Shown: positions 34,409 through 43,505 of the stretch, piece after piece
How positions within the stretch are numbered: the first letter of the stretch is position 1
How the letters are laid out: each line of letters opens with the position of its first letter
From: Tunturiibacter empetritectus
Lineage (GTDB): Bacteria > Acidobacteriota > Terriglobia > Terriglobales > Acidobacteriaceae
Direction: 5' to 3'
DNA length: 64,000 nucleotides
NCBI RefSeq assembly: GCF_013410875.1
Contig: NZ_JACCCU010000002.1
Coordinates: 372,001 to 436,000 of the forward strand
Notes under the pieces: generated by a model
What the model saw: only the letters and a program-made list of their open reading frames with translations
Databases searched by the model: none
Told to the model about the DNA's origin: nothing
Position numbers and translations under genes: made by a program

Positions 34409-35110
34409 TTACCGCCCTAAAAACATCTTCTGATTGACGGCCTGAACCGATAAGGCAATGCGGTTATCGACCCCAACCTTCCGCATCAGATTCCCTACGT
34501 GTTTCTTCACCGTAGCCACATCGATGCCAAGCTCTCTTCCAATCGCCGGATTCGGGTGTCCCGCGGCCAGAAGGCGGAGGACCTCCAGCTCTCTCTGGGT
34601 GAACTTCGGCGCCTTCGCCGGGCCAGCCGGCGTCTCGGCTCCAGCTGAAGTCGACTCGAGCAACCGCGCCAGCACCTTCCGCGGTGCCCATACCGACCCA
34701 TCCTGCACCACATCGATCGCCATCCGGATCTCGCTCTCCTTCGCCGAATGGGCCAGATAGCCCTTGGCTCCGGCACCGATGATGCGCTGGATGTGATCGT
34801 GATCCTCCTCCAGCCCGAGCACGATCAGCCGAAAGCGCGGACGCGTCCTGCGAAACGTAGCCAGCAGCTCGAAGATGTGATCCGTACATGCCGAATCGAT
34901 CAGGATCAACGACACCCCCGAGGCGTCCAGCGCGCCTGGCACCGACAGGGGAACCACCTCCACCGGTCCGCCATCGGGAAAGATTGTCTGCAACCCCAGG
35001 ATCCGCAGCGGGTCGGCAGCCACCAGGCCGACGCGCAGCGATCCCTTGGCCTTCTTCGCCTTCTTGTGTTTGGTATCCTTCATCGCCTGCGCAGCCCCTT
35101 TACTCAGCAT
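34409..35110 (-). CDS. Orphan LuxR-type regulator with degenerate receiver domain
   Basis: 233 residues. After a Lys-rich start, residues about 24-140 fold like a response-regulator receiver but lack key residues: the acidic pair is AAD, the conserved Thr position is Gly (LIVLGL) and the Lys position is His (GYLAHSAK). An Asp remains in LILIDSAC. The C-terminal LuxR HTH is intact: FTQRELEVLRLLAAGHPNP followed by ATVKKHVGNLMRKV. No histidine kinase is nearby. Activation by protein contact or ligand rather than phosphorylation is inferred. Confidence 0.85.
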   Translation of the reverse strand: MLSKGAAQAMKDTKHKKAKKAKGSLRVGLVAADPLRILGLQTIFPDGGPVEVVPLSVPGALDASGVSLILIDSACTDHIFELLATFRRTRPRFRLIVLGLEEDHDHIQRIIGAGAKGYLAHSAKESEIRMAIDVVQDGSVWAPRKVLARLLESTSAGAETPAGPAKAPKFTQRELEVLRLLAAGHPNPAIGRELGIDVATVKKHVGNLMRKVGVDNRIALSVQAVNQKMFLGR

Positions 35111-35164
35111 CGTGCATTTAGTAGGCCGACTTCAGCGCTTCAGAAAAAATCGTGATCCGCAGTT

Positions 35165-35719
35165 CTACAGCTTAGGCAGCACGATTCCCTGCTGATTCTG
35201 ATACTTCCCTTTACGATCCGCGTAGCTGATCTCACACACCTCATCGGACTGGAAGAACAAAATCTGGCAGAGGCCCTCGTTCGCGTATATCCGAGCGGGC
35301 AGCGGGGTGGTGTTCGAGATCTCGAGTGTTACATAGCCCTCCCACTCCGGCTCAAACGGCGTCACGTTCACGATGATTCCACAGCGCGCATAGGTCGATT
35401 TGCCGACGCAGATCGTCAGCACATCGCGTGGAATCTTGAAGTACTCGATCGACCGCGCCAGCGCAAACGAGTTCGGCGGAACGATCACGCTCTCGGCCTG
35501 TACGGTCACAAACGAGCGTTCGTCGAACGCCTTCGGATCGATGATCGCGCTATTGACGTTGGTAAAGATCTTGAACTCGTCGGAGACCCGCAGATCGTAT
35601 CCATACGAAGAAAGTCCATACGAAATAACGCCCTCTCGAACCTGTTTTTCGCTGAATGGAGAGATCATTCCGTGTTCGTTCGCCTGCTGGCGAATCCAAC
35701 GGTCGCTTTTAATTGCCAC
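35165..35719 (-). CDS. dcd: dCTP deaminase
   Basis: 184 residues from a GTG that follows AAGGGG. The trimeric dUTPase-like fold is clear: [35 protein letters not shown] and [18 protein letters not shown] with the catalytic Glu, then [12 protein letters not shown]. It deaminates dCTP to dUTP for thymidylate synthesis. The neighbouring gene on the same strand is the orphan LuxR regulator, 54 bases downstream. Confidence 0.96.
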   Translation of the reverse strand: MAIKSDRWIRQQANEHGMISPFSEKQVREGVISYGLSSYGYDLRVSDEFKIFTNVNSAIIDPKAFDERSFVTVQAESVIVPPNSFALARSIEYFKIPRDVLTICVGKSTYARCGIIVNVTPFEPEWEGYVTLEISNTTPLPARIYANEGLCQILFFQSDEVCEISYADRKGKYQNQQGIVLPKL

Positions 35720-35962
35720 TCTGGTGCCCCTTCGGTCTCTGCTTTTGAAATTTCTTCCATTCTCGCAGAAGGTAGATATCCCTAATTGTCGCAGAAGGGT
35801 GTAAATTGGGTGCGGTAGTTCCCAGGCCCCATTGCATCATTAGATTCTTCATCTTACGGTAGCGTTCTATCGTTGACAATCGGAGTCCGAGTTTCTACCA
35901 TCACCGTACTACCAGGTCAGCACCAGTTTTCTAAAAAATACAGCCCAAGGACGGCGGCCCAG

Positions 35963-36232
35963 ATGATTAAGCAGGATCTCATACAGAGGGTGGTAGAAAG
36001 AACCGGCCTTCCAAGGACAAAAGCAGAGTCGGCTGTCGATGCGATCTTCGAAAGCATGAAGGCGACTCTCATCGCGGGAGACCGCATTGAACTCCGCGGA
36101 TTTGGTGTCTTTACCGTCAAGCCGCGCAAAACCGGAATCGGTCGCAACCCAAGGACCGGCGCCGAGGTCACCATCGCCCCAGGCAAAGCAGTCCGCTTCA
36201 AGCCTGGCAAAGAGCTTCATCTGCTCGACTAA
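35963..36232 (+). CDS. HU-family DNA-binding protein
   Basis: 89 residues, normal HU/IHF length, if the start is ATG 35963 (MIKQDLIQRVVERTG). The DNA-binding arm GIGRNPRTGAEVTIAPGKAV with the intercalating Pro, and GFGVFTVKPRK, are typical. The frame is open further upstream but without family features. It bends DNA and compacts the nucleoid. HU or IHF specificity cannot be told from this alone. Confidence 0.93.
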   Translation: MIKQDLIQRVVERTGLPRTKAESAVDAIFESMKATLIAGDRIELRGFGVFTVKPRKTGIGRNPRTGAEVTIAPGKAVRFKPGKELHLLD

Positions 36233-36313
36233 CGCATCCGATCTAAGTCTCGGCGCACCAGCAGTCGGGGCTCGTTTGCGATAACCTCCCCAAAATTTTT
36301 CTGAAGCGATGCG

Positions 36314-38818
36314 TCACATCAGATGCACCGCATCCACGTCGACCACCAGGTTCCGGCGCGCAATCCCCTGCGTCTCCGCATAGGCTAACATCGCCCGCAA
36401 GGTCTCTCCCAGCGCCTGCCGCCGCTCCGCCTTCAAGACAAAGTGGTATCGATAGATCCGCTTCAGCCGCACAATCGGAGCGGCCGCCGGCCCCAGCACC
36501 CGCACCTTATCCAGCCGGGCCTTCTGGAACCATCGCCCCAGCGTCCCGGCCCATCCCGTAGCCTCCTCCAGCTTTTCGCTCTGAATCACCACATTCGCGA
36601 GCACAGCAAACGGCGGGTAGTGCATCCACCTCCGATACTGCATCTCCTTCGCCACAAACCCCGGATAGTCATGCTTCGCTGCAAACTGAATTGCATAGTG
36701 ATCGGGGTGATACGTCTGCACCAACACCTTGCCTATCAGATCCCCACGCCCCGCCCTCCCCGAGACCTGCGTCAGCAGCTGAAACACCCGCTCCGCTGCA
36801 CGAAAGTCCGGCAGCCCAAGTTGAAAGTCCGCCCCCACTACTCCGACCAGCGTCACACCATGAATGTCATGCCCCTTGGCGATCATCTGCGTCCCCACCA
36901 GCAGATTGATCTCGCCCCCGTGCAGCCTCGCCAACAGCCGCTCCATGTCACTCCTCCCGCGTACGGTATCGCGATCCATCCGCCCAATCCTCGCCGTCGG
37001 AAAAAGCTCCTGCAACCTCTCCTCCCCCTGCTGCGAACCCACTCCAAGAAAATAAAGATGCTCGCTCTCGCACTTCGGGCACTTTGACGGCACCGACCGC
37101 CGCGAACCGCAGTAGTGGCACTCCAGCCTCTGCCCCGGCTGCGCAATCGCATCGTTCCCACTCACCGGTTTGTGATAGGTCATCGACACTGCACAGTTCT
37201 CGCACTCAATCTTCTCCCCGCAGCTCCGGCACAGCACCGTCGACGAGTACCCCCGCCGATTCAACAACAGAATCACCTGCTCGCCGCGATCGAGCGTAGC
37301 TTGCGTCTCCTCTATCAGCCTTCGCGAAAAGATCTGCTCCTGCCCAGTCTCGCGAAACTCCTCCCGCATATCTACCAGCTCGACCAGAGGCAGCGGCCTG
37401 TCCGCAACCCGAGCGCGCATCTCCACCAGCGCATAGCGCCCCTTCTCCGCATTCGCCCAGCTTTCGAGCGATGGCGTCGCCGACCCCAGCACCACCACCG
37501 ACTCGTTCAGCTTCGCCCGCATCACCGCAACATCGCGCCCGTGATACCGCGGCGTCTCCTCCTGCTTGTAGCTCGAGTCGTGCTCCTCATCCACGATGAT
37601 CAGGCCCAGATCCACCATCGGGGCAAAGACCGCCGACCGTGTCCCAACCACGATCCTCGCCTCGCCCCGCCGAATCCTGTGCCACTGCTCCGCCCGCTCA
37701 TCCGGCGTCAGTTGAGAGTGTAAGAGCGCTACCTCGCCGCCAAACGCCGCTACCATCTGCCCCGCCATCGCCGGCGTCAACCCAATCTCCGGCACCAAGA
37801 GCAACGCGCTCTTCCCCGCGTCTAAAGCTCGGCGCATGGCAGCAAAATAAACCGAGGTCTTCCCGCTCCCCGTAATTCCATACAGCAGATGCGGCCTGAA
37901 CCCACCCTTCTCCATCGCGGCCGCAATCGTCCCCAGCGCCTCCATCTGTGCTTCATTCAAGGCATGTTCGTGCGCATGCTTCTTTCCCTGCGCGCCCACG
38001 CCGCCCAGATGAAACTCCTCCGCAACCTCTTCAATGCCCACCAGCCCGCGCTTCACCAGCGTCCCCAGCGTAGACTCCGGCACTCCTGCGCGCGTCAGAC
38101 TAAGCCGCAGATCCCGCAACCGCATCCGCCCGCCCACCGCCGCCAGCTCCGCAAGAATCGCCGTCTGATTTTCATTCAGCTTCGGCAGCCGCGCATCCGT
38201 CACCAACACCGCCACCTTCTCGAGCCGCCGCGCATCCCGCTCTTCCGCCACCGCCTCGCGCACCAGCCACTTCTTCCGAACCATCCCCTCCAGCAGCCCT
38301 TTATTTGCACCAGTCGCCGACCGCAGTGCTGACATCTTCGCCGACTCTCCCCCTTCCAGATAGTTCAGCACGGAGTACTCGCGATTCTGCTCCTCCACCG
38401 TCAGCTTCGATCGCCGCGACGATCCTTTCATCGCCCCCTCATACAGCATCTTCCGCCCAGCCTCCGCGATGCGATAAGAGAAGTGGCGCTTCACCTCCGC
38501 CGCCAGCGGCAGCATCCCCCGCAGCACCTCGCCCAGCGGAGCCACATAGTACGAAGCAATCCACGCCGCCAACTTCATCAACTCTGCTGGAAGCAGCGCG
38601 GCCTCATCCAACACCTGCTGCACCGGCTTGATCTCGAAGTCTTCCGCCGGGGCGTCCTCATGCACCCGAACCACTACGCCCATCAGCCTCTGCCCACTGA
38701 ACGGCACCAGCACCCGAGCTCCCACTACCGGCCCATTTCCAGACATAGACCCATTCACCGAATAGGTAAACACCTGGTCCAACGGCACCGGCAAAGCAAC
38801 ATCACAAAACTGCGGCAT
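36314..38818 (-). CDS. priA: Primosomal protein N' (replication restart helicase)
   Basis: 834 residues. The N-terminal DNA-binding domain begins FCDVALPVPLDQVFTYSV. The helicase core has Walker A GITGSGKTS, DEEH and the later motifs GSATPSLESW and GTQMIAKGHD. A zinc site of eight Cys includes CRSCGEKIECENC and CHYCGSRRSVPSKCPKC. The protein unwinds stalled forks and loads DnaB. It is transcribed toward the HU gene (convergent, 81 bases apart); no terminator seen between them. Confidence 0.96.
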   Translation of the reverse strand: MPQFCDVALPVPLDQVFTYSVNGSMSGNGPVVGARVLVPFSGQRLMGVVVRVHEDAPAEDFEIKPVQQVLDEAALLPAELMKLAAWIASYYVAPLGEVLRGMLPLAAEVKRHFSYRIAEAGRKMLYEGAMKGSSRRSKLTVEEQNREYSVLNYLEGGESAKMSALRSATGANKGLLEGMVRKKWLVREAVAEERDARRLEKVAVLVTDARLPKLNENQTAILAELAAVGGRMRLRDLRLSLTRAGVPESTLGTLVKRGLVGIEEVAEEFHLGGVGAQGKKHAHEHALNEAQMEALGTIAAAMEKGGFRPHLLYGITGSGKTSVYFAAMRRALDAGKSALLLVPEIGLTPAMAGQMVAAFGGEVALLHSQLTPDERAEQWHRIRRGEARIVVGTRSAVFAPMVDLGLIIVDEEHDSSYKQEETPRYHGRDVAVMRAKLNESVVVLGSATPSLESWANAEKGRYALVEMRARVADRPLPLVELVDMREEFRETGQEQIFSRRLIEETQATLDRGEQVILLLNRRGYSSTVLCRSCGEKIECENCAVSMTYHKPVSGNDAIAQPGQRLECHYCGSRRSVPSKCPKCESEHLYFLGVGSQQGEERLQELFPTARIGRMDRDTVRGRSDMERLLARLHGGEINLLVGTQMIAKGHDIHGVTLVGVVGADFQLGLPDFRAAERVFQLLTQVSGRAGRGDLIGKVLVQTYHPDHYAIQFAAKHDYPGFVAKEMQYRRWMHYPPFAVLANVVIQSEKLEEATGWAGTLGRWFQKARLDKVRVLGPAAAPIVRLKRIYRYHFVLKAERRQALGETLRAMLAYAETQGIARRNLVVDVDAVHLM

Positions 38819-38932
38819 CTCTCCAGCTTAACCTCTCCACCCGCACGACACTCTCTTATCCCCGCGAACGCCTGAAATCAGGCAACTTCCTTCCCCACAA
38901 AGTGGATCCCTTACCGAAGCAGAAGAACTTCG

Positions 38933-38949
38933 ATTACCTCAGAGGTAAT
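38933..38949. promoter_or_regulatory. Perfect 17-bp operator-like palindrome
   Basis: ATTACCTC and GAGGTAAT flank a single A. It lies 77 bases before the SnoaL-like gene ATG and about 115 bases upstream of the priA start, so it may control either. The XRE-type regulator two genes on is a candidate ligand, by position only. Confidence 0.6.
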
Positions 38950-39026
38950 TGCGAGCGGCTTCGAGCCGATTGATAGTGAAGAAGCAAGTAAAAGAGCAGC
39001 AGATCAATATCAACCCGGAGAATGCT

Positions 39027-39416
39027 ATGAACACCCTGACCATCACAAAAACCGCACCGCCCCAGTGGCTCCTCGATTTCTGGAAAGAGATTGACGACAA
39101 AACCTTCGGCAAAGGCTTCGACTGCTTCGTCGAGGATGCAACCTGCCGCCTCGGTATCGCAGAGTGGAACGGACGCGAGCAGATCCGCGAAAACCTTCGC
39201 GCCTTCATCGACACAGGCTTCACCGCGCATCACGACGTCACCGAATACTGGGACAGCGGCCCGCTGAAGATCTTCCGCGGCATCGTAACCATGAAGCCTG
39301 ACGACTCCACCAAGCCGACCGTGAAGCCCGTCATGACACACTTCTTCTACATGGACGAAGCCGATCCCACCAAGGTCCGTAGCTGGGTTGGATCGGTAGG
39401 CCCCGTCCAGTTCTAA
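39027..39416 (+). CDS. SnoaL/NTF2-like domain protein
   Basis: 129 residues from ATG 39027 after GGAG (the frame is open further upstream). It begins with a WLLDFWKEIDD helix and shows the cone-like NTF2 fold pattern: FGKGFDCFVEDATCRLG, GREQIRENLRAFIDTG, TEYWDSGPLKIFRG and HFFYMDEADPTKVRSWVG. Relatives include ketosteroid isomerase and polyketide cyclases, but a catalytic role here is unproven. The XRE regulator follows 40 bases later. Confidence 0.8.
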   Translation: MNTLTITKTAPPQWLLDFWKEIDDKTFGKGFDCFVEDATCRLGIAEWNGREQIRENLRAFIDTGFTAHHDVTEYWDSGPLKIFRGIVTMKPDDSTKPTVKPVMTHFFYMDEADPTKVRSWVGSVGPVQF

Positions 39417-39456
39417 CCCTCGTGCATGCTCAACCCATCACCTAACATCTCAAACA

Positions 39457-40224
39457 ATGACACAGCAAACCGAACACGAGCTAGGCAGCTTCCTTCGCTA
39501 CTGGCGGCAGCAGCGTGGGAAGAGCCAGTTCGATCTCTCCCTCGACTCTGGAGTCTCTCAACGCCACATCAGCTTTGTGGAGAGAGGCCGCAGCACTCCC
39601 AGCAGAGAGTTGCTGCTGAGTCTGGCCAGGACGCTCGACGTTCCCCTTCGCGAACAGAACATCCTTCTGCTCGCCTCCGGATACGCCCCCGTCCACCTCG
39701 AGAGTGCATGGAACACTCCGGAGATGGCCGTCGTCAACAATGTCGTCGATCGCATGTTGAAGCAGAACGAGCCTCACCCCGCACTCATGATGGATCGATA
39801 TTGGAACGTCCTCAGGACCAACGAAGCCGCGCCGCGCTTCTTCGGTTCCTTCGTCGATCTATCCAAATGGCCGAAGCCGCGGAACCTCCTCCACCTCCTC
39901 TTCGACCCCGAAGGAGTGCGGCCGTTCGTCGAAGACTGGAATGTGGTCGCCTCGGGGCTTTTACAGCGTGTCTATCGCGAGGCGGTTGGACACGTCACCG
40001 ACAAAAAAACCAAGGAGCTCCTCGATGACCTGAAAAAATATTCGGGAGTGAGAGAACTAAGCGGATCCCTCAAAGACGTCAGGGATCAAGCTCCGGTCCT
40101 GCCGATCACCTTCGTCAGAGGGAACGAGAGATTTTCTTATTTTTCGATGATCTCGACCGTCGGCCTGCCGCAGGACATCACCGCGCAGGAGTTCCGGATC
40201 GAATGCATGTTTCCCGTCGAATGA
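39457..40224 (+). CDS. XRE-family regulator with MmyB-like ligand-binding domain
   Basis: 255 residues. The N-terminal HTH (residues about 9-65) reads LGSFLRYWRQQRGKSQFDLS, then VSQRHISFVERGRSTPSREL. The C-terminal part begins with MDRYWNVLRTNEAAPRFFG, the pattern of the MmyB-type PAS-like domain that may bind fatty acids or other hydrophobic ligands. Most members control an adjacent short-chain enzyme; here the neighbour is a SnoaL-like protein, with a perfect palindrome upstream. The pairing is probably a regulator with its target (inference). Confidence 0.88.
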   Translation: MTQQTEHELGSFLRYWRQQRGKSQFDLSLDSGVSQRHISFVERGRSTPSRELLLSLARTLDVPLREQNILLLASGYAPVHLESAWNTPEMAVVNNVVDRMLKQNEPHPALMMDRYWNVLRTNEAAPRFFGSFVDLSKWPKPRNLLHLLFDPEGVRPFVEDWNVVASGLLQRVYREAVGHVTDKKTKELLDDLKKYSGVRELSGSLKDVRDQAPVLPITFVRGNERFSYFSMISTVGLPQDITAQEFRIECMFPVE

Positions 40225-40263
40225 GTGATGTCAACCGAGCGTGACCGTGCTTAAAATAGAGGC

Positions 40264-41436
40264 GTGAAAATCAAGCGCTCTCCCTTTGAACTATCGTGCG
40301 CGCTGTGGCTGGCCTGTGGCATCGTTGCGTTCGGGCAGGATGCCGCTTCCAAGGCCGCAGCAAGCGTGCCCGGAACCGTTACGCCGATTGCCCTGCCCCC
40401 GGCGATAACCTCGGCCCAGGCTTCGGCGCGCAAAGCTAGCTACAGCGTCGCCGTTCCCGGAAGCGGAGAGTGGACCGATGCGGGCTTCGCCGTCGCAGCA
40501 GGAGAGACCGTCAGCTATGGCGCCACAGGGCAACTCACCCTGTGGGATGCGCGCGCTTCGGCCCCTGCCGGAGTTACCCGAGGATGGAAGGATATGCTCC
40601 GGCAGTTTCCCCTCGACAGTGCAAGCGCAGGTGCTCTAATCGGGCGCATCGGCAGCTCCGATGCGGCGGTCCCGTTCGCCATCGGCGGCCAGTTGGAGCA
40701 GACCGTACCCGCCAACGGCGAGCTGTTCCTTGCCGCCAACGTGCCCAAGGAAGTTGGCGCGCAGGGCACCTACCAGGTCTCGCTGAAGATCACAGCAGCC
40801 AAGCCAACTTCCCAGGCGACCATGCAGCAGGACGCCGCGCTGCTCGCCCCGGCGCTGCTCGACGGCGTACCGCAGCGCGTAGGCGACGAGCAAGGCAATC
40901 CCGGCGACATGGTGAACTTCTGCATCGTAGGAACCAAGGACGCCGTGGAGAAGGCGTTCACCGCGGCAGGCTGGGTGCAGGTCGACCAGTCGAACAACGC
41001 GGCAGTCCTGCACGGCCTTCTCTCCACTCTGTCCAAGAAGGCCTACACCGAGGTGCCGATGAGCACGCTCTTTCTCTTCGGCCGCCCGCAGGACATGAGC
41101 TATGCGCGCGGCGACGCCATCACCGTCGCCATGGTCCGTCATCATCTGCGTGTGTGGGACACGGGCCGTACCGCAGGCGGGCTTCCAGTGTGGGTGGGTT
41201 CGTCGACCCACGACAACGGTCTTGAGAAGGACCAGAGAAACAACGGCGTAACCCATCACATCGACCCGGAGGTGGACAAGGAGAGGGACTTTGTCGAGGC
41301 AAGCTTCGCAGCCGCAGGAGCACTGGATGCAGCCGCCTACATCACCCCCAAGGATCCGCTGCACGAGGCAAACACAGCAACAGGCGGAACCTTCAACTCC
41401 GACGGAAACGTAGTAGCCATGGTTCTGCGCCACTGA
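40264..41436 (+). CDS. Secreted LssY C-terminal domain protein
   Basis: 390 residues from GTG 40264. A signal peptide (ending VAFGQ, about residue 25) precedes an N-terminal beta domain (VPGSGEWTDAGFAVAAGET) and a C-terminal LssY_C region from about residue 205: VNFCIVGTKDAVEKAFTAAG, LFLFGRPQDMSYARG, RHHLRVWDTG, VWVGSSTHDNG and THHIDPEVDKERD. In LssY proteins this domain usually follows PAP2 or membrane regions; here it is free-standing and exported. Function is unknown. The His-rich patches could bind metal. Confidence 0.8.
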   Translation: MKIKRSPFELSCALWLACGIVAFGQDAASKAAASVPGTVTPIALPPAITSAQASARKASYSVAVPGSGEWTDAGFAVAAGETVSYGATGQLTLWDARASAPAGVTRGWKDMLRQFPLDSASAGALIGRIGSSDAAVPFAIGGQLEQTVPANGELFLAANVPKEVGAQGTYQVSLKITAAKPTSQATMQQDAALLAPALLDGVPQRVGDEQGNPGDMVNFCIVGTKDAVEKAFTAAGWVQVDQSNNAAVLHGLLSTLSKKAYTEVPMSTLFLFGRPQDMSYARGDAITVAMVRHHLRVWDTGRTAGGLPVWVGSSTHDNGLEKDQRNNGVTHHIDPEVDKERDFVEASFAAAGALDAAAYITPKDPLHEANTATGGTFNSDGNVVAMVLRH

Positions 41437-41532
41437 GGTAAAGCAAGTGGGCAGCTTAGCAGATGAAATAGGCTGCGAACTTCTCCAGACACAGCACTAG
41501 ATACTCCACCATCTTGATATGCTTCTCCCACC

Positions 41533-42219
41533 ATGAAGAAGATCACTCTTCCCGTCCTACTGGCCCTTCTTCTCCCCCTCGCCGCCTGTGAGCCACATCC
41601 GCAGCCCACGTCTGAGCCCGCACCCCGCCCCGGCACCACCGCGCTCCCAAGCCAATCTTCAGACCAAGCCGCCGCCAGTCAGCAACCCTTCGACTACTAC
41701 CTTCTCAATCTCTCCTGGTCGCCCGAGTTCTGCCACTCGCACCCCAACGCAACCGAGTGCGCCCAGCGCCCCGCCTTCGTCCTCCACGGCCTCTGGCCTC
41801 AGAACACCAACGGAGGCTATCCGCAGAACTGCTCCACGGACTACGGCCCGCGCGACCCCTCCGCCTATAGCGACATCTACCCCGACGCCGGCCTCCTCCG
41901 TCACGAGTGGCGCACTCACGGCACCTGCTCCGGCCTCTCTCCCGACGCCTTCTTCGCCCTCGCCCGCACCGCCTTCCAGGCCGTCACCATCCCGCCCACA
42001 CTCGCCCAGCTCGACCATCAAATCTCGCTCACCCCGGCTCAGCTCATCGACCTCTTCCAGACCGCGAACCCGGCCATACCTGCCGCCAGCCTCGCCATCA
42101 GCTGCGGCAACAACTACCTCACCGCCGTCGAGGTCTGCCTCGACAAATCCGCGCACCCAATCTCCTGCGGCCCCATCCGCTCCTGCCGCGCCAACGCAGT
42201 CCGCATCACCCCACCGTAA
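41533..42219 (+). CDS. Ribonuclease T2-family secreted nuclease (lipoprotein)
   Basis: 228 residues. The signal peptide ends at the lipobox LAAC (Cys about residue 19), followed by a Pro/Ser linker, so it is probably membrane-anchored in the periplasm. Both T2 active-site blocks are present: FVLHGLWPQ (CAS I) and HEWRTHGTCSG (CAS II) with the two catalytic His. It degrades RNA to cyclic then 3' nucleotides. The family is rarer in bacteria than in eukaryotes but well known (E. coli RNase I). Confidence 0.92.
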   Translation: MKKITLPVLLALLLPLAACEPHPQPTSEPAPRPGTTALPSQSSDQAAASQQPFDYYLLNLSWSPEFCHSHPNATECAQRPAFVLHGLWPQNTNGGYPQNCSTDYGPRDPSAYSDIYPDAGLLRHEWRTHGTCSGLSPDAFFALARTAFQAVTIPPTLAQLDHQISLTPAQLIDLFQTANPAIPAASLAISCGNNYLTAVEVCLDKSAHPISCGPIRSCRANAVRITPP

Positions 42220-42292
42220 GCGGCTTATGCCTCGGAAATAGGAGGGGGTTCCGGGATAGATATAGCAAGATCGAGGAAGAAAACTGACAGCT

Positions 42293-43183
42293 CTACGCCT
42301 TGGTCGGAGACTTCAACCCCATCTCCTTCATCACCCTCTGCAGATCCTTCCACGCCTCGCCCTTCATCGTCGGGTCACGCAGCAGAAACGCCGGATGATA
42401 GGTCACCGCAAGCTTCGCTCCCCTGCAGCTATGCCACTTGCCACGCAAGGAGCTCAGGGACTGCTTCACTCCCAACAGATACATCGCCGCCGTAGCCCCC
42501 AGCGCCACGATCACCTGGGGCTGCACCACATCGATCTGCTGTAGCAGAAACTGGTCGCAGGTATTCGCCTCCACCGGCTCAGGAACCCGGTTAGCGGGCG
42601 GCCTGCACTTCACGATATTGGCGATGTAAACCTCCTCGCGCTTGAGGCCCATCGCCTGGATCATATTGTTGAGCAGTTGACCAGCCTTGCCGACAAAGGG
42701 GATCCCCGAGGTGTCCTCATCCGCCCCCGGCCCCTCGCCGACAAACATCAACCGCGCATTGGCATCGCCATCGCCGAACACGATCGTCCGCCTGCCCGCA
42801 TACGCCAGCGGGCAGCGAGTGCAATCGCCAATCTCAGTTTTGATTCCAACCAGCGCTTCAGCCTTATGCGCAGCATCCACCCGCACTGCAGGCAGCGGAA
42901 CTAGATCATCGAAACTCACAAGCTTCGCGATGGGAGGCTCCAGAAATTGAGGTCGAACCGGAACGGCAACAGGAACAACTGGCTGCTCCACCAAAGTCGT
43001 CTTCGCAAACAACGGTCGCGCCTGAACCACCTCCTCGACAACGGAGACAGCATCAACCGCAGCAGGAACAGGAACCGCAACAGCCTCGACGTACACCGGC
43101 TCGCCCCGACGATAAAAGTCATGGACGCCCATGTCGCGAAGATAGTCCACGTAAGCCCGCAGCTGCTCTGCTTCTCCTGCCAT
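42293..43183 (-). CDS. Type-4 uracil-DNA glycosylase with N-terminal extension
   Basis: 296 residues. The catalytic part begins near residue 100: DCTRCPLAYAGR, GEGPGADEDTSGIPFVGKAG, NIVKCRPPANRVP, CDQFLLQQI and TYHPAFLLRD. Cysteines in CTRCP, VKCRPP and CDQ fit the 4Fe-4S cluster of family 4 enzymes, which remove uracil from DNA. The first about 95 residues are Val/Pro-rich, low in sequence conservation, and may be a flexible tether. The gene lies downstream of rpoZ and gmk. Confidence 0.93.
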   Translation of the reverse strand: MAGEAEQLRAYVDYLRDMGVHDFYRRGEPVYVEAVAVPVPAAVDAVSVVEEVVQARPLFAKTTLVEQPVVPVAVPVRPQFLEPPIAKLVSFDDLVPLPAVRVDAAHKAEALVGIKTEIGDCTRCPLAYAGRRTIVFGDGDANARLMFVGEGPGADEDTSGIPFVGKAGQLLNNMIQAMGLKREEVYIANIVKCRPPANRVPEPVEANTCDQFLLQQIDVVQPQVIVALGATAAMYLLGVKQSLSSLRGKWHSCRGAKLAVTYHPAFLLRDPTMKGEAWKDLQRVMKEMGLKSPTKA

Positions 43184-43216
43184 GGCTCTATGGTATCGCG
43201 GTCTGCTCCGTCAGAT

Positions 43217-43429
43217 TTAGTGCACCGGAATGTCGAGCACAGGTTCTACGACCTTCTCCGGCAGAACAAATTTGACGTGTCCCTGTTTGATCTCATCCTG
43301 CGCCACGCGACAAGCCTTCATCGACTTGGCCACGATCAGAGGAGAGGCGCCAGACTGTAGCTGCCGCGCCCGACGCGCCGCACCTTTTACCAGACTGTAC
43401 TTATTGTGGAATGCATTCTCAATCGTCAT
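43217..43429 (-). CDS. rpoZ: RNA polymerase omega subunit
   Basis: 70 residues, a short omega, starting ATG 43429 (MTIENAFHNKYSLVKGAARR). A KYSLV segment, RARQLQSG and the end KVVEPVL are typical. It aids RNA polymerase assembly. The place next to gmk is the usual one in bacteria (gmk-rpoZ). A GGGG-rich ribosome-binding site precedes the ATG; the frame continues upstream without family features. Confidence 0.9.
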   Translation of the reverse strand: MTIENAFHNKYSLVKGAARRARQLQSGASPLIVAKSMKACRVAQDEIKQGHVKFVLPEKVVEPVLDIPVH

Positions 43430-43505
43430 GCGTTTCACCCCGATGCAGAAGTTATAACTCACCCCGATGAAAACCCATACACAATTCGTAGTGGATAACA
43501 CGTCT

